A DNA stretch of 64,000 nucleotides from an uncultured Clostridia bacterium (GTDB taxonomy: Bacteria; Bacillota; Clostridia; Lachnospirales; Anaerotignaceae): the NCBI GenBank assembly GCA_944377425.1, contig CALWEX010000055.1, positions 33,400 to 97,399 of the forward strand. The letters run 5' to 3'. This document shows positions 37,960-48,936 of the stretch, in pieces; the first letter of the stretch is position 1, and the number at the start of each line of letters is the position of its first letter. The position numbers and the translations under genes were made by a program. Under the pieces are notes generated by a model. The model searched no databases, was not told the DNA's origin, and saw only the letters and a program-made list of their open reading frames with translations.

Positions 37960-40900
37960 CTATTTTTTTAAAACAATCTGTTGATTTTGCCACATTGTAT
38001 GGACACTGCCTCCATACAGAAACCTAAATTGCATTCTGATTTCAACAGCCATCTCATTAACAGGCGGTGCATTTAATTCCAGCAAGACCGTATCACTTGT
38101 TGTGCCTTCTGGCCAAGGCTCTGCCCAGATATATTCTGTATATTCCGACATCATTTCAAAGTCTACAATTGAGATGTCATTAATATTGCTGCCATCTACT
38201 TGTATTGAAATACTTTTACTGGTATAAGTGTAGTTTTGTTTTTCCTCATTAGCTCCAAATGTAACTATAATTGGATTTAAAGTAATATTAGGCTCAAGTA
38301 TTTGTAAGGATACCACACTGCTTCCCGGATAAGTTACACCGTTATAATAATATTGATAAGACAGGGTTACTTGCGTAAATCCCCTTTGACCTAAACTTTC
38401 AACTAAAAGGCCATATCCATTTTCTTTTGTCACATCTGCACGTTGCAGCATAGTGCCGTCATATTCCGCTGTAATTTCGTCCATAGTGATATTTGCGCAA
38501 AGTGAATCCGGCAAGTTAACTCCGGCTAAATCTTTTAGTTTCAAATCCATAGTAGCCGTTTCATTTTGGAACACAATAACCGGCAATGTTTCGGCCATTA
38601 CCTGCAAATTGGCAGAAATATTGACATCAATTGATAAACTATATGTTTTTCCATCAGGTGTGGTATAAGTTACATCAACTTTTGTATTTCCACTTTTTTT
38701 GGCAACTACTTTAAGTGTTTGCTTACCTTCACCAGCTGGAGTTAAATAAGCGTCCGCAATTGTCTCATCCTCTACTTTTTTCTGCCATGTACCGGTTGAA
38801 TCCAGATTAGATAAAAACAGTGTTTCTGTACAGTTAGAATTTCCATCTTTTTCTTTATAGTCTGCAAACAAATCCAGACTTATAGGCAAAGCGCCATTTT
38901 CCCGTTTGATGCCCGGATAAACCCAATCGCCATAATGCACATTGGCCTTTCCACCTTCTACCAAATCACTGCTTTGTGTTAAAATAGTTGGGAAAGGATA
39001 ATTTTGTCCCAGTAAATAGTTTGATGTACCAAAACTGTAACGGCCATCAATTGCAGCACCAGAAGAAGATTGAGTTGTAATTTCGCCAAAGTTAAAATTG
39101 TTGACAAAATTTTGGAACACATCATTTCCTATTGACAAGTCTTTGTAGGTACATACTTGATTTATATTACGGTCAATAATTTTTTTCTTATTTTCTTCTG
39201 TTTGATTATTGCTTAAAACTTGATTTAAGTAATAACAGTCTTTATATGTACATAAAGATGTGCCGCTGGCATTTGAGATTTCTCCCAAACCTCCAATTAC
39301 AAACAACTTTGAACTTGTATTCAAACTTTCTGTACTCGGAAGTGTTACAAAGCTGTAGCATTCTTTTATAGTTGAAGGATAGTCTGTAACAACAGCATTA
39401 TTTGCCCTAACATTGCTTTGTATCACCATTCCATTTGTAATAGTCAAAGTTTTCATAAAGAAACCGCCTACTAAACCGCCAATGTGAACCTTAGTATTCA
39501 GATTTTCTATATTGTTGCCAACTAAAATTTCCCCACCAGCATAGCATTTAGAAATAGTTTTTTGGCATGAGCCTACAAGCCCACCAACACGAACATTTCT
39601 AGATGAATTACTATGTTCAAAATTAATATAGATATTGGTAACTGCTGTACATTTTTCCAAATTCAAATTACAGATACCAACCAAACCACCAACGCCACCA
39701 CCGCCAAAGGCGCAGGCTTTATTGTTGTCGTTGATATTATATCCAGCCACTGCACAGTTCTGAATACTTCCGTTACTGCCAACTGTATTTGCTGCCAGCC
39801 CCACAATGCCGCCCATAGCATACCAATTGTCTTTTTCGTTTTGTGACTGTATAACTCCTTTTCCATCAGAAGAGTACAAAATGATATTTTTCAATTCAGC
39901 ATCAACAGTAAGTCCAAACAATCCTGTAGTATTAATGTCACTTGTGGTAATTTCTAAGTCTTGAATAGTATAATCATTACCATCATAATGGCCGCCAAAC
40001 CAGCCAAAAGCCCATGATTTTTCAACGCCACCTTCTACCACAGTATCTACAAACGCAGCAATAGGTGTATATTCAACATCTTTTCCATACAGGTCATGAG
40101 TTTGAAGCCAATAAAAAGATTTTTGGAACACAGTTGATGTTTTTGCATTAACATAAGAAAGGAACATAAACTCTGTTTCATTTCCTTGGATAGGCGCATT
40201 TCCAGATGCATCATTTTCTATACTTGTAACAGTGTCCATATTTTTAATATTCCAGTTGATAAACTGCAACTGTTGGATAGAACGAACCTGATATGGATTT
40301 TTATCTGTACTGCCTGGTGTTTCCAAAGGCACAAACTCATTACAAGTAAAGTCATTAAAATTATTTTTTACATAAGACATAGAATCAGCAAAAAATGGAT
40401 TTAGCTTAAACGAAACCACAGAATTTCCACTATACAATGTCCATGTTCCAAATGGTACTTCTTTGCCATTATGCGCCTGTTCTGTTAAATATAATCCACT
40501 TCCCAGACTTGTTGCATCTGTATTCCATGTATGGTAAGAATGGAATATATATTCATCTGACACCAATTTTTTAAGGTTTTCGTTGGCCGTTTCATTTTCT
40601 TTTGAAACGCCATATTGAAAATCTAAATACCTCTCATAGCCAATATTTGTACTAATAAGTGAAGGTTTAATGTTGCTTGTATGGAAAAAACCATATCCGT
40701 ATTCTTCTATAACTACGCTATCGTCATGTGCAGTAGATAACGTAGAATCTTTTGTGATGGTTTTTGAATCCAAATTCACACCAATGACACTAAAACGATA
40801 AGATTCATGGCCATCTAATACAGTTTTTTCCCAATAATAAATGCCCATGTCACCCAGAGCCATATTTTTTGGCCAGCCGCCATAATGAATGTTGTTTCCT

Positions 40901-43900
40901 TGTTGGTCTGTCACAACTCCTGGATAAGGGTAATTTTCTGCCGGCTCACCATAAACCTGTGTTCCATAAGCCATACCCAGCTGTGAAATATCTGCACTTT
41001 CCACCTCTCCGGTAAACATGCTCCAGTTTACTGGTTTAGCAGAATGGTCGTTATATTGAGCCGTATAGTTTTTATCATTGTAAGCGAAATTTCCGTCATT
41101 TAAATATACGCAGTCAGTGGTAGCATCTTTGCTAAAACCAAAGCTTTCCGCCCCACCTTCAGTATCAATAGACATAGCACAATAACTTTTAGTAATAATA
41201 CCCTTATTTTCTGGAGCAAAGCCTGTAGCAACAACATCGCCATACCGTGCACGGGAAGCTCCAACAGAGCCCACGCAATAGCTTTGTTCAATAATGCCGC
41301 CAATATTGTTAAGTCCAACAAAGCCACCTACATAGGCGTTAGACATAGTTGCCGCTGCCATAATGCTTTCAGCTTCTGCCGAACTGCGTTCTATGCTTCC
41401 TTGGTTTAAACCAACCAAAGCACCTAAATAAACTGTGCTATACTGGTAACTGTCTGCTTCCATCCAAACTCCAGCAGCGGCACAATTTTCTATGCTGCCG
41501 CCATTATAACCAACCAAGGCACCAGTATATGTAGTTTTGCTGCTACTGCCGGATTGAATTATGGTTGTTTTTGTATTTTCATCCATTATATAAACAACAT
41601 CTTGTATTACGCCGGTGTTATATCCAAACAAACCTATATATTCATACTTTCCATCTGTTCCAGATGTATTAACTTTCACTCCGCTTATAATATAGCTGTT
41701 TCCATAATAATCATTCCTAAAAGGACTTTGGAAAGAAATGCCAATAGGGTCTTGTACTCCTATTTTGTCCTGGAACAAGTCATAGCCGGAATATATGGAG
41801 TAATCCAAATCCAGCTTCTGGGAAAAATAATACCGATGGTCACTGGCATAATAAGTATCAAACTGACTCAAATTGTACAGATGTCTTGGAGTTCTTAATT
41901 CTACTGTCAATCCTTCCGCCAATTCTTGAGGGTTTGCAGTTGATTCATAAGGCAATATTGCATTGAAAAAATATGCAAAATGTGGGTTATAGTAATAAGA
42001 TTTTTGAGCCGAATCCTTTTCTATTGTTATTTTCTGGTAAAAATCAGGCGAAGCATAACTACTGTTAACAATATTATCTGGCAGAGGCAAAACATAGTAT
42101 GATTCTATTTTGCCTGTTATTTTATTCTCTGCGGTTACTTTCAGCATGTCACTTGCTGCATATGTAATTGATTCTGTGTTAGTTAAAATTCCTCCTGTTT
42201 GATATGTAATTTTTAATATAATATCAATTCCTTGAGTAAACTCTGTTCCATGGTAGGCAACGCCATATCCATCTTTTATTGGTTGTTTATCTTTCAAAGA
42301 ATCCAAACCGCCGCCGCCAACGCCATAAGAATATGTACCATCGCCCTCATCATATTGTTCAAAATAGACCAGGCTTCCATTTTGAAACTGTGCGCCCCAA
42401 TCACCAAAATGCTCCATATTTTTTAAACCTGGATATATGAATACAGAAAGTGATAATGTAGTCTGCAAATTATACGGTTTGGTTCTAAGAGCGTCTTTTT
42501 CCTCAAAAACATTTGAGTCAAACATATCAGCAATCTTATCCAAGTCTGTTAATTCCTCGTATGAGCGGCCACACTCAGGATTTATATTTACAAAATGGAA
42601 TAAATCCGACTCCAAATAATAAACATTATGGTATATGCTTGATGTTTCGCACAACGAATAATTAGTAACTTGGTTGTTAGATGTAAACAACATAGCGCTA
42701 TAAGCATTGTTTATATCAGCAGTTCCTTTGCCCAAGCACAAACCGGCAGCTTTACCGTTTGCTAAACTTTCAATAAATCCCACAGCATATGAATTAGAAA
42801 TCTGAATTGTGCCAGATATACTGCCAATAAGACCAGAAGCAGATTTTCCTTTTAAATAAGAAGCTGCATAGGACTGATTTATGCTGGTATGTTCTGCCTC
42901 ACCCACAAGGCCACCAATGGAAAGTGTACTGCCTTCTATAAGTGTAGCTGCAAAACTGTTTGTCACTTCCGAATTTGATAACCGGCCTGCCAGACCACCT
43001 GCCTGTGCTCCGGATTTGATTTTATATTGAAAACCTTTTTCACTATCACCCAAAATTTCTCTCAAATTTGTGGTATGCTCTGATGTATTTTCCCAATAAA
43101 CCTGGCAATTTGTAATTTTTACAAACTCTCCTTCCCCAAGCAGAGCCGCAGCTGGGTAAGAAGCATTTTTCATGGTAGTATTAACCAGCTGTATATTTTT
43201 CAATTCTATATTTTCTTCTGAACTGCCATATAACTGGCTGAACACTCCAGAAGGCCTGTCTGTTGCCAATTTTGATGTTAAACCAGATATTTTATAGTTC
43301 TGCCCATCATAGCTTAGTAAAAATTCATTATTAATAGGCTGAAATTCATATTCTGATGCAGCTTGAATATCTTTATTTTGCAATGCATTAGTTTTATCCG
43401 ATGATACATGAGAAAAATACGTATCCAAATTTTGAAGATGCCGCAAATATTCTATATCTGCTGTATTTGTAGTAGAACTTTTTGCAAACAGGCTATTGTC
43501 CTGTGCAGTTTTTTGTGCACCGTTTACCTTAAGTTCTCCTGTATATCCCACTGCAGCCTCTATTGTAAAATTATCACCTAACATAATATTTTCATCTGAA
43601 AAAAGGTCTTTAAATTGTTTGCCCTCTTCCAAAGAATCTAAAAGCCAAGTGGACGTAAAGGTATAATAGGATATTCCTTCCTGTTTATCATTTTTTTGTG
43701 CATTGGATTCATCCAGAATAATTTCATTACCTTGATAATTAAGTTTTATTTGAATAGTCACTTGTTCCTCTTGACCCATTGTATACAACAGTCTCGGAAT
43801 CCAATAGGTTACTTCTGCTCTCAAGGTATCTTCGTTATAAATATTTATAACTGGAGTACGCAAAGAAATTGTGCTTCCACTTTCAGCCGATTCTCCGCCA

Positions 43901-44439
43901 TAATAACCAATCATAGGGGAATTTTCCATACGTTTTACCTTTTCTTCAGCTCTCCACTTGTCATAAAAATTTCGAAAATTACCATCTACGGGCAAATCTT
44001 TTTCAGCATAAAAAGTATCCATTATACTGCCGCTTTCCGGCTCATAAACAATATAAAAATCTCCTTCCCATAAAAGAGGTTCTATAGTTTCTTTTGGCAG
44101 AAGTTCTTCAATATTCTCATCAGAACAGTGAATGAAATACGCTGTTATTTGAATACTTCCTTCGGAATTAGGTATAACCTCAACAAATTCCATTTTATTA
44201 CTATTATCAGATTTAATTACATACTGTTCTAAACACTGGCTACCTTTAAGTAAAATAGCTCTATTTTGAGCTGCAATGTATATTTGTTTTGCAGCATTGT
44301 CCAATTCTGTAATTTTCAGTTGTTTTCTGTATTTATTAATACAAATAACAGATACAGACAGCAATATTACTATGATAATAACCGTAACCAGCATTTCGAC
44401 TAATGTAAAACCTGATTGATGGCTGCGTATCTTTCTCAT
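37960..44439 (-). CDS. Giant modular prepilin with GLUG repeats, putative tip adhesin
   Basis: A 2159-residue protein whose first 35 residues are a canonical prepilin: leader MRKIRSHQSG, cleavage site, FTLVEMLVTVIIIVILLSVS with Glu at mature position 5. After a 350-residue part with a beta-sandwich look come three blocks of GLUG-type repeats at about residues 375-570, 930-1075 and 1500-1720. Examples are SIGGLVGEAEHT, YIGLFGYNTG, TGALVGYNGGSIENCAA, LGALVGLNQGSIERS, VGGFVGLNNIGG, GGLVGICNLN and VGGLVGSCQKTISKC. Ig-like domains near residues 1850-2159 end it. No wall-anchor motif is seen; anchoring would be through the pilus. It is the first gene of the pil operon. GLUG regions occur in adhesins and IgA peptidases. 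Confidence 0.88.
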   Translation of the reverse strand: MRKIRSHQSGFTLVEMLVTVIIIVILLSVSVICINKYRKQLKITELDNAAKQIYIAAQNRAILLKGSQCLEQYVIKSDNSNKMEFVEVIPNSEGSIQITAYFIHCSDENIEELLPKETIEPLLWEGDFYIVYEPESGSIMDTFYAEKDLPVDGNFRNFYDKWRAEEKVKRMENSPMIGYYGGESAESGSTISLRTPVINIYNEDTLRAEVTYWIPRLLYTMGQEEQVTIQIKLNYQGNEIILDESNAQKNDKQEGISYYTFTSTWLLDSLEEGKQFKDLFSDENIMLGDNFTIEAAVGYTGELKVNGAQKTAQDNSLFAKSSTTNTADIEYLRHLQNLDTYFSHVSSDKTNALQNKDIQAASEYEFQPINNEFLLSYDGQNYKISGLTSKLATDRPSGVFSQLYGSSEENIELKNIQLVNTTMKNASYPAAALLGEGEFVKITNCQVYWENTSEHTTNLREILGDSEKGFQYKIKSGAQAGGLAGRLSNSEVTNSFAATLIEGSTLSIGGLVGEAEHTSINQSYAASYLKGKSASGLIGSISGTIQISNSYAVGFIESLANGKAAGLCLGKGTADINNAYSAMLFTSNNQVTNYSLCETSSIYHNVYYLESDLFHFVNINPECGRSYEELTDLDKIADMFDSNVFEEKDALRTKPYNLQTTLSLSVFIYPGLKNMEHFGDWGAQFQNGSLVYFEQYDEGDGTYSYGVGGGGLDSLKDKQPIKDGYGVAYHGTEFTQGIDIILKITYQTGGILTNTESITYAASDMLKVTAENKITGKIESYYVLPLPDNIVNSSYASPDFYQKITIEKDSAQKSYYYNPHFAYFFNAILPYESTANPQELAEGLTVELRTPRHLYNLSQFDTYYASDHRYYFSQKLDLDYSIYSGYDLFQDKIGVQDPIGISFQSPFRNDYYGNSYIISGVKVNTSGTDGKYEYIGLFGYNTGVIQDVVYIMDENTKTTIIQSGSSSKTTYTGALVGYNGGSIENCAAAGVWMEADSYQYSTVYLGALVGLNQGSIERSSAEAESIMAAATMSNAYVGGFVGLNNIGGIIEQSYCVGSVGASRARYGDVVATGFAPENKGIITKSYCAMSIDTEGGAESFGFSKDATTDCVYLNDGNFAYNDKNYTAQYNDHSAKPVNWSMFTGEVESADISQLGMAYGTQVYGEPAENYPYPGVVTDQQGNNIHYGGWPKNMALGDMGIYYWEKTVLDGHESYRFSVIGVNLDSKTITKDSTLSTAHDDSVVIEEYGYGFFHTSNIKPSLISTNIGYERYLDFQYGVSKENETANENLKKLVSDEYIFHSYHTWNTDATSLGSGLYLTEQAHNGKEVPFGTWTLYSGNSVVSFKLNPFFADSMSYVKNNFNDFTCNEFVPLETPGSTDKNPYQVRSIQQLQFINWNIKNMDTVTSIENDASGNAPIQGNETEFMFLSYVNAKTSTVFQKSFYWLQTHDLYGKDVEYTPIAAFVDTVVEGGVEKSWAFGWFGGHYDGNDYTIQDLEITTSDINTTGLFGLTVDAELKNIILYSSDGKGVIQSQNEKDNWYAMGGIVGLAANTVGSNGSIQNCAVAGYNINDNNKACAFGGGGVGGLVGICNLNLEKCTAVTNIYINFEHSNSSRNVRVGGLVGSCQKTISKCYAGGEILVGNNIENLNTKVHIGGLVGGFFMKTLTITNGMVIQSNVRANNAVVTDYPSTIKECYSFVTLPSTESLNTSSKLFVIGGLGEISNASGTSLCTYKDCYYLNQVLSNNQTEENKKKIIDRNINQVCTYKDLSIGNDVFQNFVNNFNFGEITTQSSSGAAIDGRYSFGTSNYLLGQNYPFPTILTQSSDLVEGGKANVHYGDWVYPGIKRENGALPISLDLFADYKEKDGNSNCTETLFLSNLDSTGTWQKKVEDETIADAYLTPAGEGKQTLKVVAKKSGNTKVDVTYTTPDGKTYSLSIDVNISANLQVMAETLPVIVFQNETATMDLKLKDLAGVNLPDSLCANITMDEITAEYDGTMLQRADVTKENGYGLLVESLGQRGFTQVTLSYQYYYNGVTYPGSSVVSLQILEPNITLNPIIVTFGANEEKQNYTYTSKSISIQVDGSNINDISIVDFEMMSEYTEYIWAEPWPEGTTSDTVLLELNAPPVNEMAVEIRMQFRFLYGGSVHTMWQNQQIVLKK

Positions 44440-44482
44440 TCCTATCCCTCTTCATTTATTCTGCTTTGAAACAAGCCACGTT

Positions 44483-45856
44483 TCAAACAACATTTAGTTT
44501 TAATCGACCCTTTTCATTTTTCTTAATAGTATACAAAACCCCATCAGCTTCTTTATAAATTTCAGCCAATGTATACTCTTTTTCCGTATAAATACCACCG
44601 ACGGAAAGTGTTGAATGTGCCAATGGGTATTCTGCTTGAACCATAAAATAATAGGAATCAATAATAGCTTGAACATTTTTTTCGACAGCAAGAATACCAT
44701 CACAATCAGAAATAAAAATCACAAACTCATCTCCGCCTAAACGATATACAACTTCTACCGATTTGTAGAAAAACTTTTTCATCAGCTGTGCCACATATTG
44801 CAACACAACATCGCCTTGCTGATGCCCATAAATGTCATTGATATTTTTAAAATTATCAATATCGATTATAAAAAACATGCAGTTCTGACATTTTTTTAGG
44901 CGCAGTTCAACCTGCTCCATACCTGCTTTTCTGTTCAAAATTCCAGTAAGAGCATCTGTTAAAGCTTGTTTTTCCAAAATCTTCTTTGCTGTAACTTGGC
45001 TGGAAATATCAACAAGGATACTAATAATAGCGGCTCTATCATTGGCATCTACAGTCAGCCTTCCAATATCGTGAACCCAAAAATAATTTCCATCTTTTTT
45101 CTGTATGCGATATTCTATCTCATATTGATCGCCAATTTCTGTGAGGGTATCCAATAACATATTTACTTTTGCCTGATCATCTTCATGTATACTGTTTATA
45201 ACCATGCCATTAATATTTTTATCGAATTCCTCATAAGAGTCATAGCCCATCATAGAAAGCATTTTTTCATTTGCCACAAAAAGCGGAAACCCTTCTTCCA
45301 TATAACCGCCAACAATCCCTCCTGGCATTAACTGAGTCATAATATTCATCAATTCCTGACCGGTTTGTTTATTAATTTGGTTCAGGCCTTGAGAAATAAA
45401 TTTCATAGGAAAATACTCCCCATCTTCTTGTTTTTGGCTGGCTTCAGATGCGTGGAGAATATCAATAATATATTTGTCATTTTCAATATGCATTCCCACT
45501 GTTAAGCGCATACTATATAAAACCTGAATTCCATCATATGTGGTAACATTCACTCTTAATTTACAGTAACAATCCCAACCATTTTCTCCCCTGGTGCGTT
45601 GGAAAAAATCATCTATTTCATAAATAATCGGGTTGGGGATTTGATGTATTTCTTCATTAAGAAGCTTTTTAAATTCCTCTTTTCCTATAGCAACTTCATT
45701 TTCTCCGGTCCCAATACTGAAAACTGTGTCAGAAATAAGCTCTAATGTTGCTTTCACGCTTCTCTGCTTAAAATAAGCATCAAAAAAACGGATCAACACA
45801 GAATAAACCTCTGTAGATCTTTCACACGAAATTTGGTTTATATTATTTTCTGACAT
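44483..45856 (-). CDS. Diguanylate cyclase with NTF2-like, PAS and GGDEF domains
   Basis: The 457-residue cytoplasmic protein has an N-terminal NTF2/SnoaL-like domain (about 15-145), a PAS domain (about 170-290; YWFWVHD-type KDGNYFWVHDIG) and a GGDEF domain (about 300-457). The active-site motif GGDEF is intact and the metal-binding DIDNFKNINDIYGHQQGD is present, so c-di-GMP synthesis is expected. The inhibitory RxxD site before GGDEF is replaced by KSVE, suggesting no product inhibition. The ATG follows AAGGAGG. It begins 26 bases after the EAL frame and ends 43 bases before the pil operon, so it may be co-transcribed with pilus genes. Confidence 0.92.
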   Translation of the reverse strand: MSENNINQISCERSTEVYSVLIRFFDAYFKQRSVKATLELISDTVFSIGTGENEVAIGKEEFKKLLNEEIHQIPNPIIYEIDDFFQRTRGENGWDCYCKLRVNVTTYDGIQVLYSMRLTVGMHIENDKYIIDILHASEASQKQEDGEYFPMKFISQGLNQINKQTGQELMNIMTQLMPGGIVGGYMEEGFPLFVANEKMLSMMGYDSYEEFDKNINGMVINSIHEDDQAKVNMLLDTLTEIGDQYEIEYRIQKKDGNYFWVHDIGRLTVDANDRAAIISILVDISSQVTAKKILEKQALTDALTGILNRKAGMEQVELRLKKCQNCMFFIIDIDNFKNINDIYGHQQGDVVLQYVAQLMKKFFYKSVEVVYRLGGDEFVIFISDCDGILAVEKNVQAIIDSYYFMVQAEYPLAHSTLSVGGIYTEKEYTLAEIYKEADGVLYTIKKNEKGRLKLNVV

Positions 45857-45882
45857 TAACTACCTCCTTGCTAAAAATACAA

Positions 45883-48800
45883 TCACGAAATATCACTAAT
45901 CAATTTATATAAGCTAAGCAATTCCATTGGTTTGAAATAGTAATATCCTTGAATGACATCACAGCCAGCCTCTTTAATGATTTCGTTTTGTAGTTGTGTT
46001 TCAACGCCTTCCATACAAACCTTTTTACCAAATTTATGGCAGGCATAAACAATACTTGAAATAAAATTCTTTTTTTCCTCTGATACGGACATTTCTGTCA
46101 ACAATGATTTGTCCAGTTTAATCAGATTGAACGAATATTGTAAAAGCATTCTAAAAGATGAATATCCACTGCCAAAATCATCTAAAGCAATCTTAATATT
46201 CATTTTATGGCATGACTCTATAAAATGTTCTAATTTTTCCTTCTGTTCATCCATAAAATTCTCTGTCAATTCAGCAATCAAATTAGAGCCATCAATTTGA
46301 TATTTTTTTAATGTTTTTTCCATAAAATCCAAAAAAGTATCATCATAAAGCTGTTGCAAACTTACATTGAATGTAAGATAAAACTTTGGAGCATAAAACG
46401 CAGTGCGCGAGCAGGTGCAAACCGCCTCTTCAAATACCCATTTACCCACAATGTTAATTAAATTTTCTTTTTCTGCAATTGGAATAAATACTGATGGTGG
46501 TATATCTTTTCCATTACACTTCCATCAAAGCAAAATTTCGCCGCCGACAATAGAGCCATCTTTTGCAGAAACAACAGGCTGAACTACAATTCTGAAATTT
46601 TTCATTCCGTTTAAAATGTCTTTCATAAGTGTCAATGAAATTTCTGACATTTGTTTAATCTGACAGATATTTTGGGCATAGTAATCAATAAAAAGTTCTC
46701 CCATATTCTGTTTTGCAACTCGAAGCAAAGAAACTATATTCTCCACCACGTCTTCAGGTGTTAAGGATTCACAAGGATACTCCATCACACCAAAAGCACA
46801 ACAGTGAGGAAGGTCTATTCCATAGCGATGATAACAATCTTCTATAATTTTTTTCATTTCTTGGATTAGGTTTTCTGTACTATCCGCTATCCTGCTTGTA
46901 TCTACAATGGCCATACACCGCATTCCTTCTAAACGATAAAAATCCATTTTCCAAGAAAGCTTTTCCATCAATTCTTCTGCAATATTTTTTATTAGTTTAT
47001 CCACATAGTTTCTGCCCCTAGTACCGTTTATTTCTGCAATATTACTGAATGTAAAGCCAATAAGCAGCTGTTTTTCCTCGTTTTGCGCGTATTCTTTTAG
47101 GCGTATGTATGCTGTATGTTCACGCGGAAAGTTTGTCACTGGATCAATTACAAAAAACTCATCTTGATGTGTTACACGTCCAGAAAAAAACAATGGTTTC
47201 GTTTTATCTTCATTCCATTTTAAAATACCGTAACATCGAATCCAAATCTTTTTGTCGTATATGTTTTTCATCTGATATCTAAGGTCATGAACTGTCCTTT
47301 TTTCTTTAATCATATTGGATAAGTCCTGCCAAAATAATTCCTGAAACTCTGGTGTACTGATTCTTTTTGCCCAATGTTCCAGCAAGCCTGAAACAACATT
47401 GCTGGCAAAACCAAAATCTTCTTTCAAGTTGTCTGATATATAGAAAATATCCTTTTGCATATCACCAAAATAAAAATAACTTGAAGAATTTTCCTGAGAA
47501 ATTGATTTAAATAGCGCTTCAGCGTCAAAGTATGCTGTTTTGAAGAATTTATTAAACTCAGTTTGGGATTGAAGCTCTACCAAATCGGTTTTGGATTTTT
47601 TTTCAAATTTATCAGACGTAAGTTTAGGGTATTTTTTATAGTAGCAATTCTTATCCAAATACATTTGTTGATCTGCCTGAGAAATCAGTTTTTCCACACT
47701 AATGGGTTTTGTATCGCTCCATGCTTTACCAACAGCAATATGGTTTTGACTTTGATTTACAGCATCTTGAAGTTTGACAAACTTTTTATTAAACTCCTCT
47801 TTTTCACATTCTGGATAAAGAACAATAAATTCATCTCCGCCCATTCTGTAAATCATATCAGTTTCAAGTGTAGAACAAATAAGACTGTAACAATCACAAA
47901 TCAGCTTATCACCTGCCGCATGTCCTAAAGAATCGTTGACCCGTTTTAAGCCTGTAATGTCGCAGAAAATTACACCTAAAGAGTCCTCATTAAAATTCTT
48001 ACTGAATCTGGCAATAGCATTTCTATTCAAAGCACCTGTCAACTGGTCATAATAGCTAAGTTTATTCAAAAGCTTCAGCAAATCCCTTCTTTTTAAAAGA
48101 GAAGAAGTAAAATATCCAATGACTTTAATTAAAGACATAATCATTGACATCATGTTAGGGTCTGGATTATCAACACCAATAAAACCTACAATCTTGTCTT
48201 CTACCACTATAGAGCCAACAGCAAGGGTTGAAATATCCTGCGGCTTTAGTGTTGCGTAGGCTGCTGGGTACTTTGTTCTAATTTCCTCCAAATCATTTAT
48301 AACAACAATATTATTTTCCTCAAACTCCTTAATCCACCAGCCGATAGATTCCAAAGGTTCATTTTTAAGAATCTGCTTTTGCGGCGTTACACCTTCTGCA
48401 CACCATTCATAAGTATTACTTGTCTTATCCCCATCATGTATTTCAAAAATATAAGCTCTGTCACAAAGAAATGTTTTACCAATATATTCCAGCAATTTTT
48501 CTATTGCTTCTGTTGGGTTATTGGTAGAAAAAACCTGATGCAGACATTCATTTAAAATAGTTTCATTACGAGCATAATAATATGGTGCAGTATTTACTAC
48601 TTCAGAATCAATGTCAATAGCAACCTCAATCCTTAAATCTCTACCCTCACATTTTACTAAACTGTCTTTAATCAAAAATCGTTTATTTAAAATAGGGTTG
48701 GCGTGTTTCCAAGATATAAATTCATTTTCTTTCAAAGATTGGTTTGTGCAGAAGGAGCATGGCTCATTAAAACCTTGTAGCACCTTATAACATTTTTTCC

Positions 48801-48936
48801 CTTTATAGTCTGCATGACTTTCAAACCCTAATGAATGACGCAGATGTGCATTCATATAAACGATTTCATAAGATTCTATGTCCGAAACATATACCATTTC
48901 ATCCATTTTTTCATAATGTTCCCAAAAACGATACAT
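45883..48936 (-). pseudogene. PAS-GAF-GGDEF-PAS-GGDEF-EAL protein interrupted by an in-frame TGA
   Basis: One frame encodes 803 residues (48936-46528), then TGA (46525-46527), then the same frame continues for about 213 codons to 45883. Domains: PAS (about 10-110), GAF (about 125-290), GGDEF (about 305-440, intact GGDEF in YRMGGDEFIVLYP), a second PAS (about 480-590), a degenerate GGDEF (YRLEGMRCMAIV) and EAL. The EAL starts VVQPVVSAKDGSIVGGEILL, then stop, then WKCNGKDIPPSVFIPIAEKE; the stop stands where families have Arg (ExLLRW). IALDDFGSGYSSF and KLDKSLL lie beyond. CGA to TGA would explain it. The upstream part may still work as a cyclase. Confidence 0.88.

Noticed and set aside
39663..39866. 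ORFs on both strands inside the giant prepilin gene
   Set aside because: They are out-of-frame shadows. The 2159-codon frame has continuous GLUG repeats through the same positions.
44440..44482. c-di-GMP riboswitch directly before the pilus operon
   Set aside because: The gap is only 43 bases, too short for either class of aptamer plus an expression platform.
45883..46449. Separate small EAL protein beginning at a GTG near 46449
   Set aside because: The frame is continuous with the 803-codon ORF upstream apart from one TGA, EAL sequence is present between 46449 and 46524, and no ribosome site precedes 46449. It is better described as the tail of an interrupted gene.
46525..46527. Reassignment of TGA to an amino acid in this organism
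   Set aside because: Normal genes in the window use TGA as a stop (for example pilO, sdaAB and the PilW-like gene), and Trp is coded by TGG, so general recoding does not fit. A local mutation is simpler.
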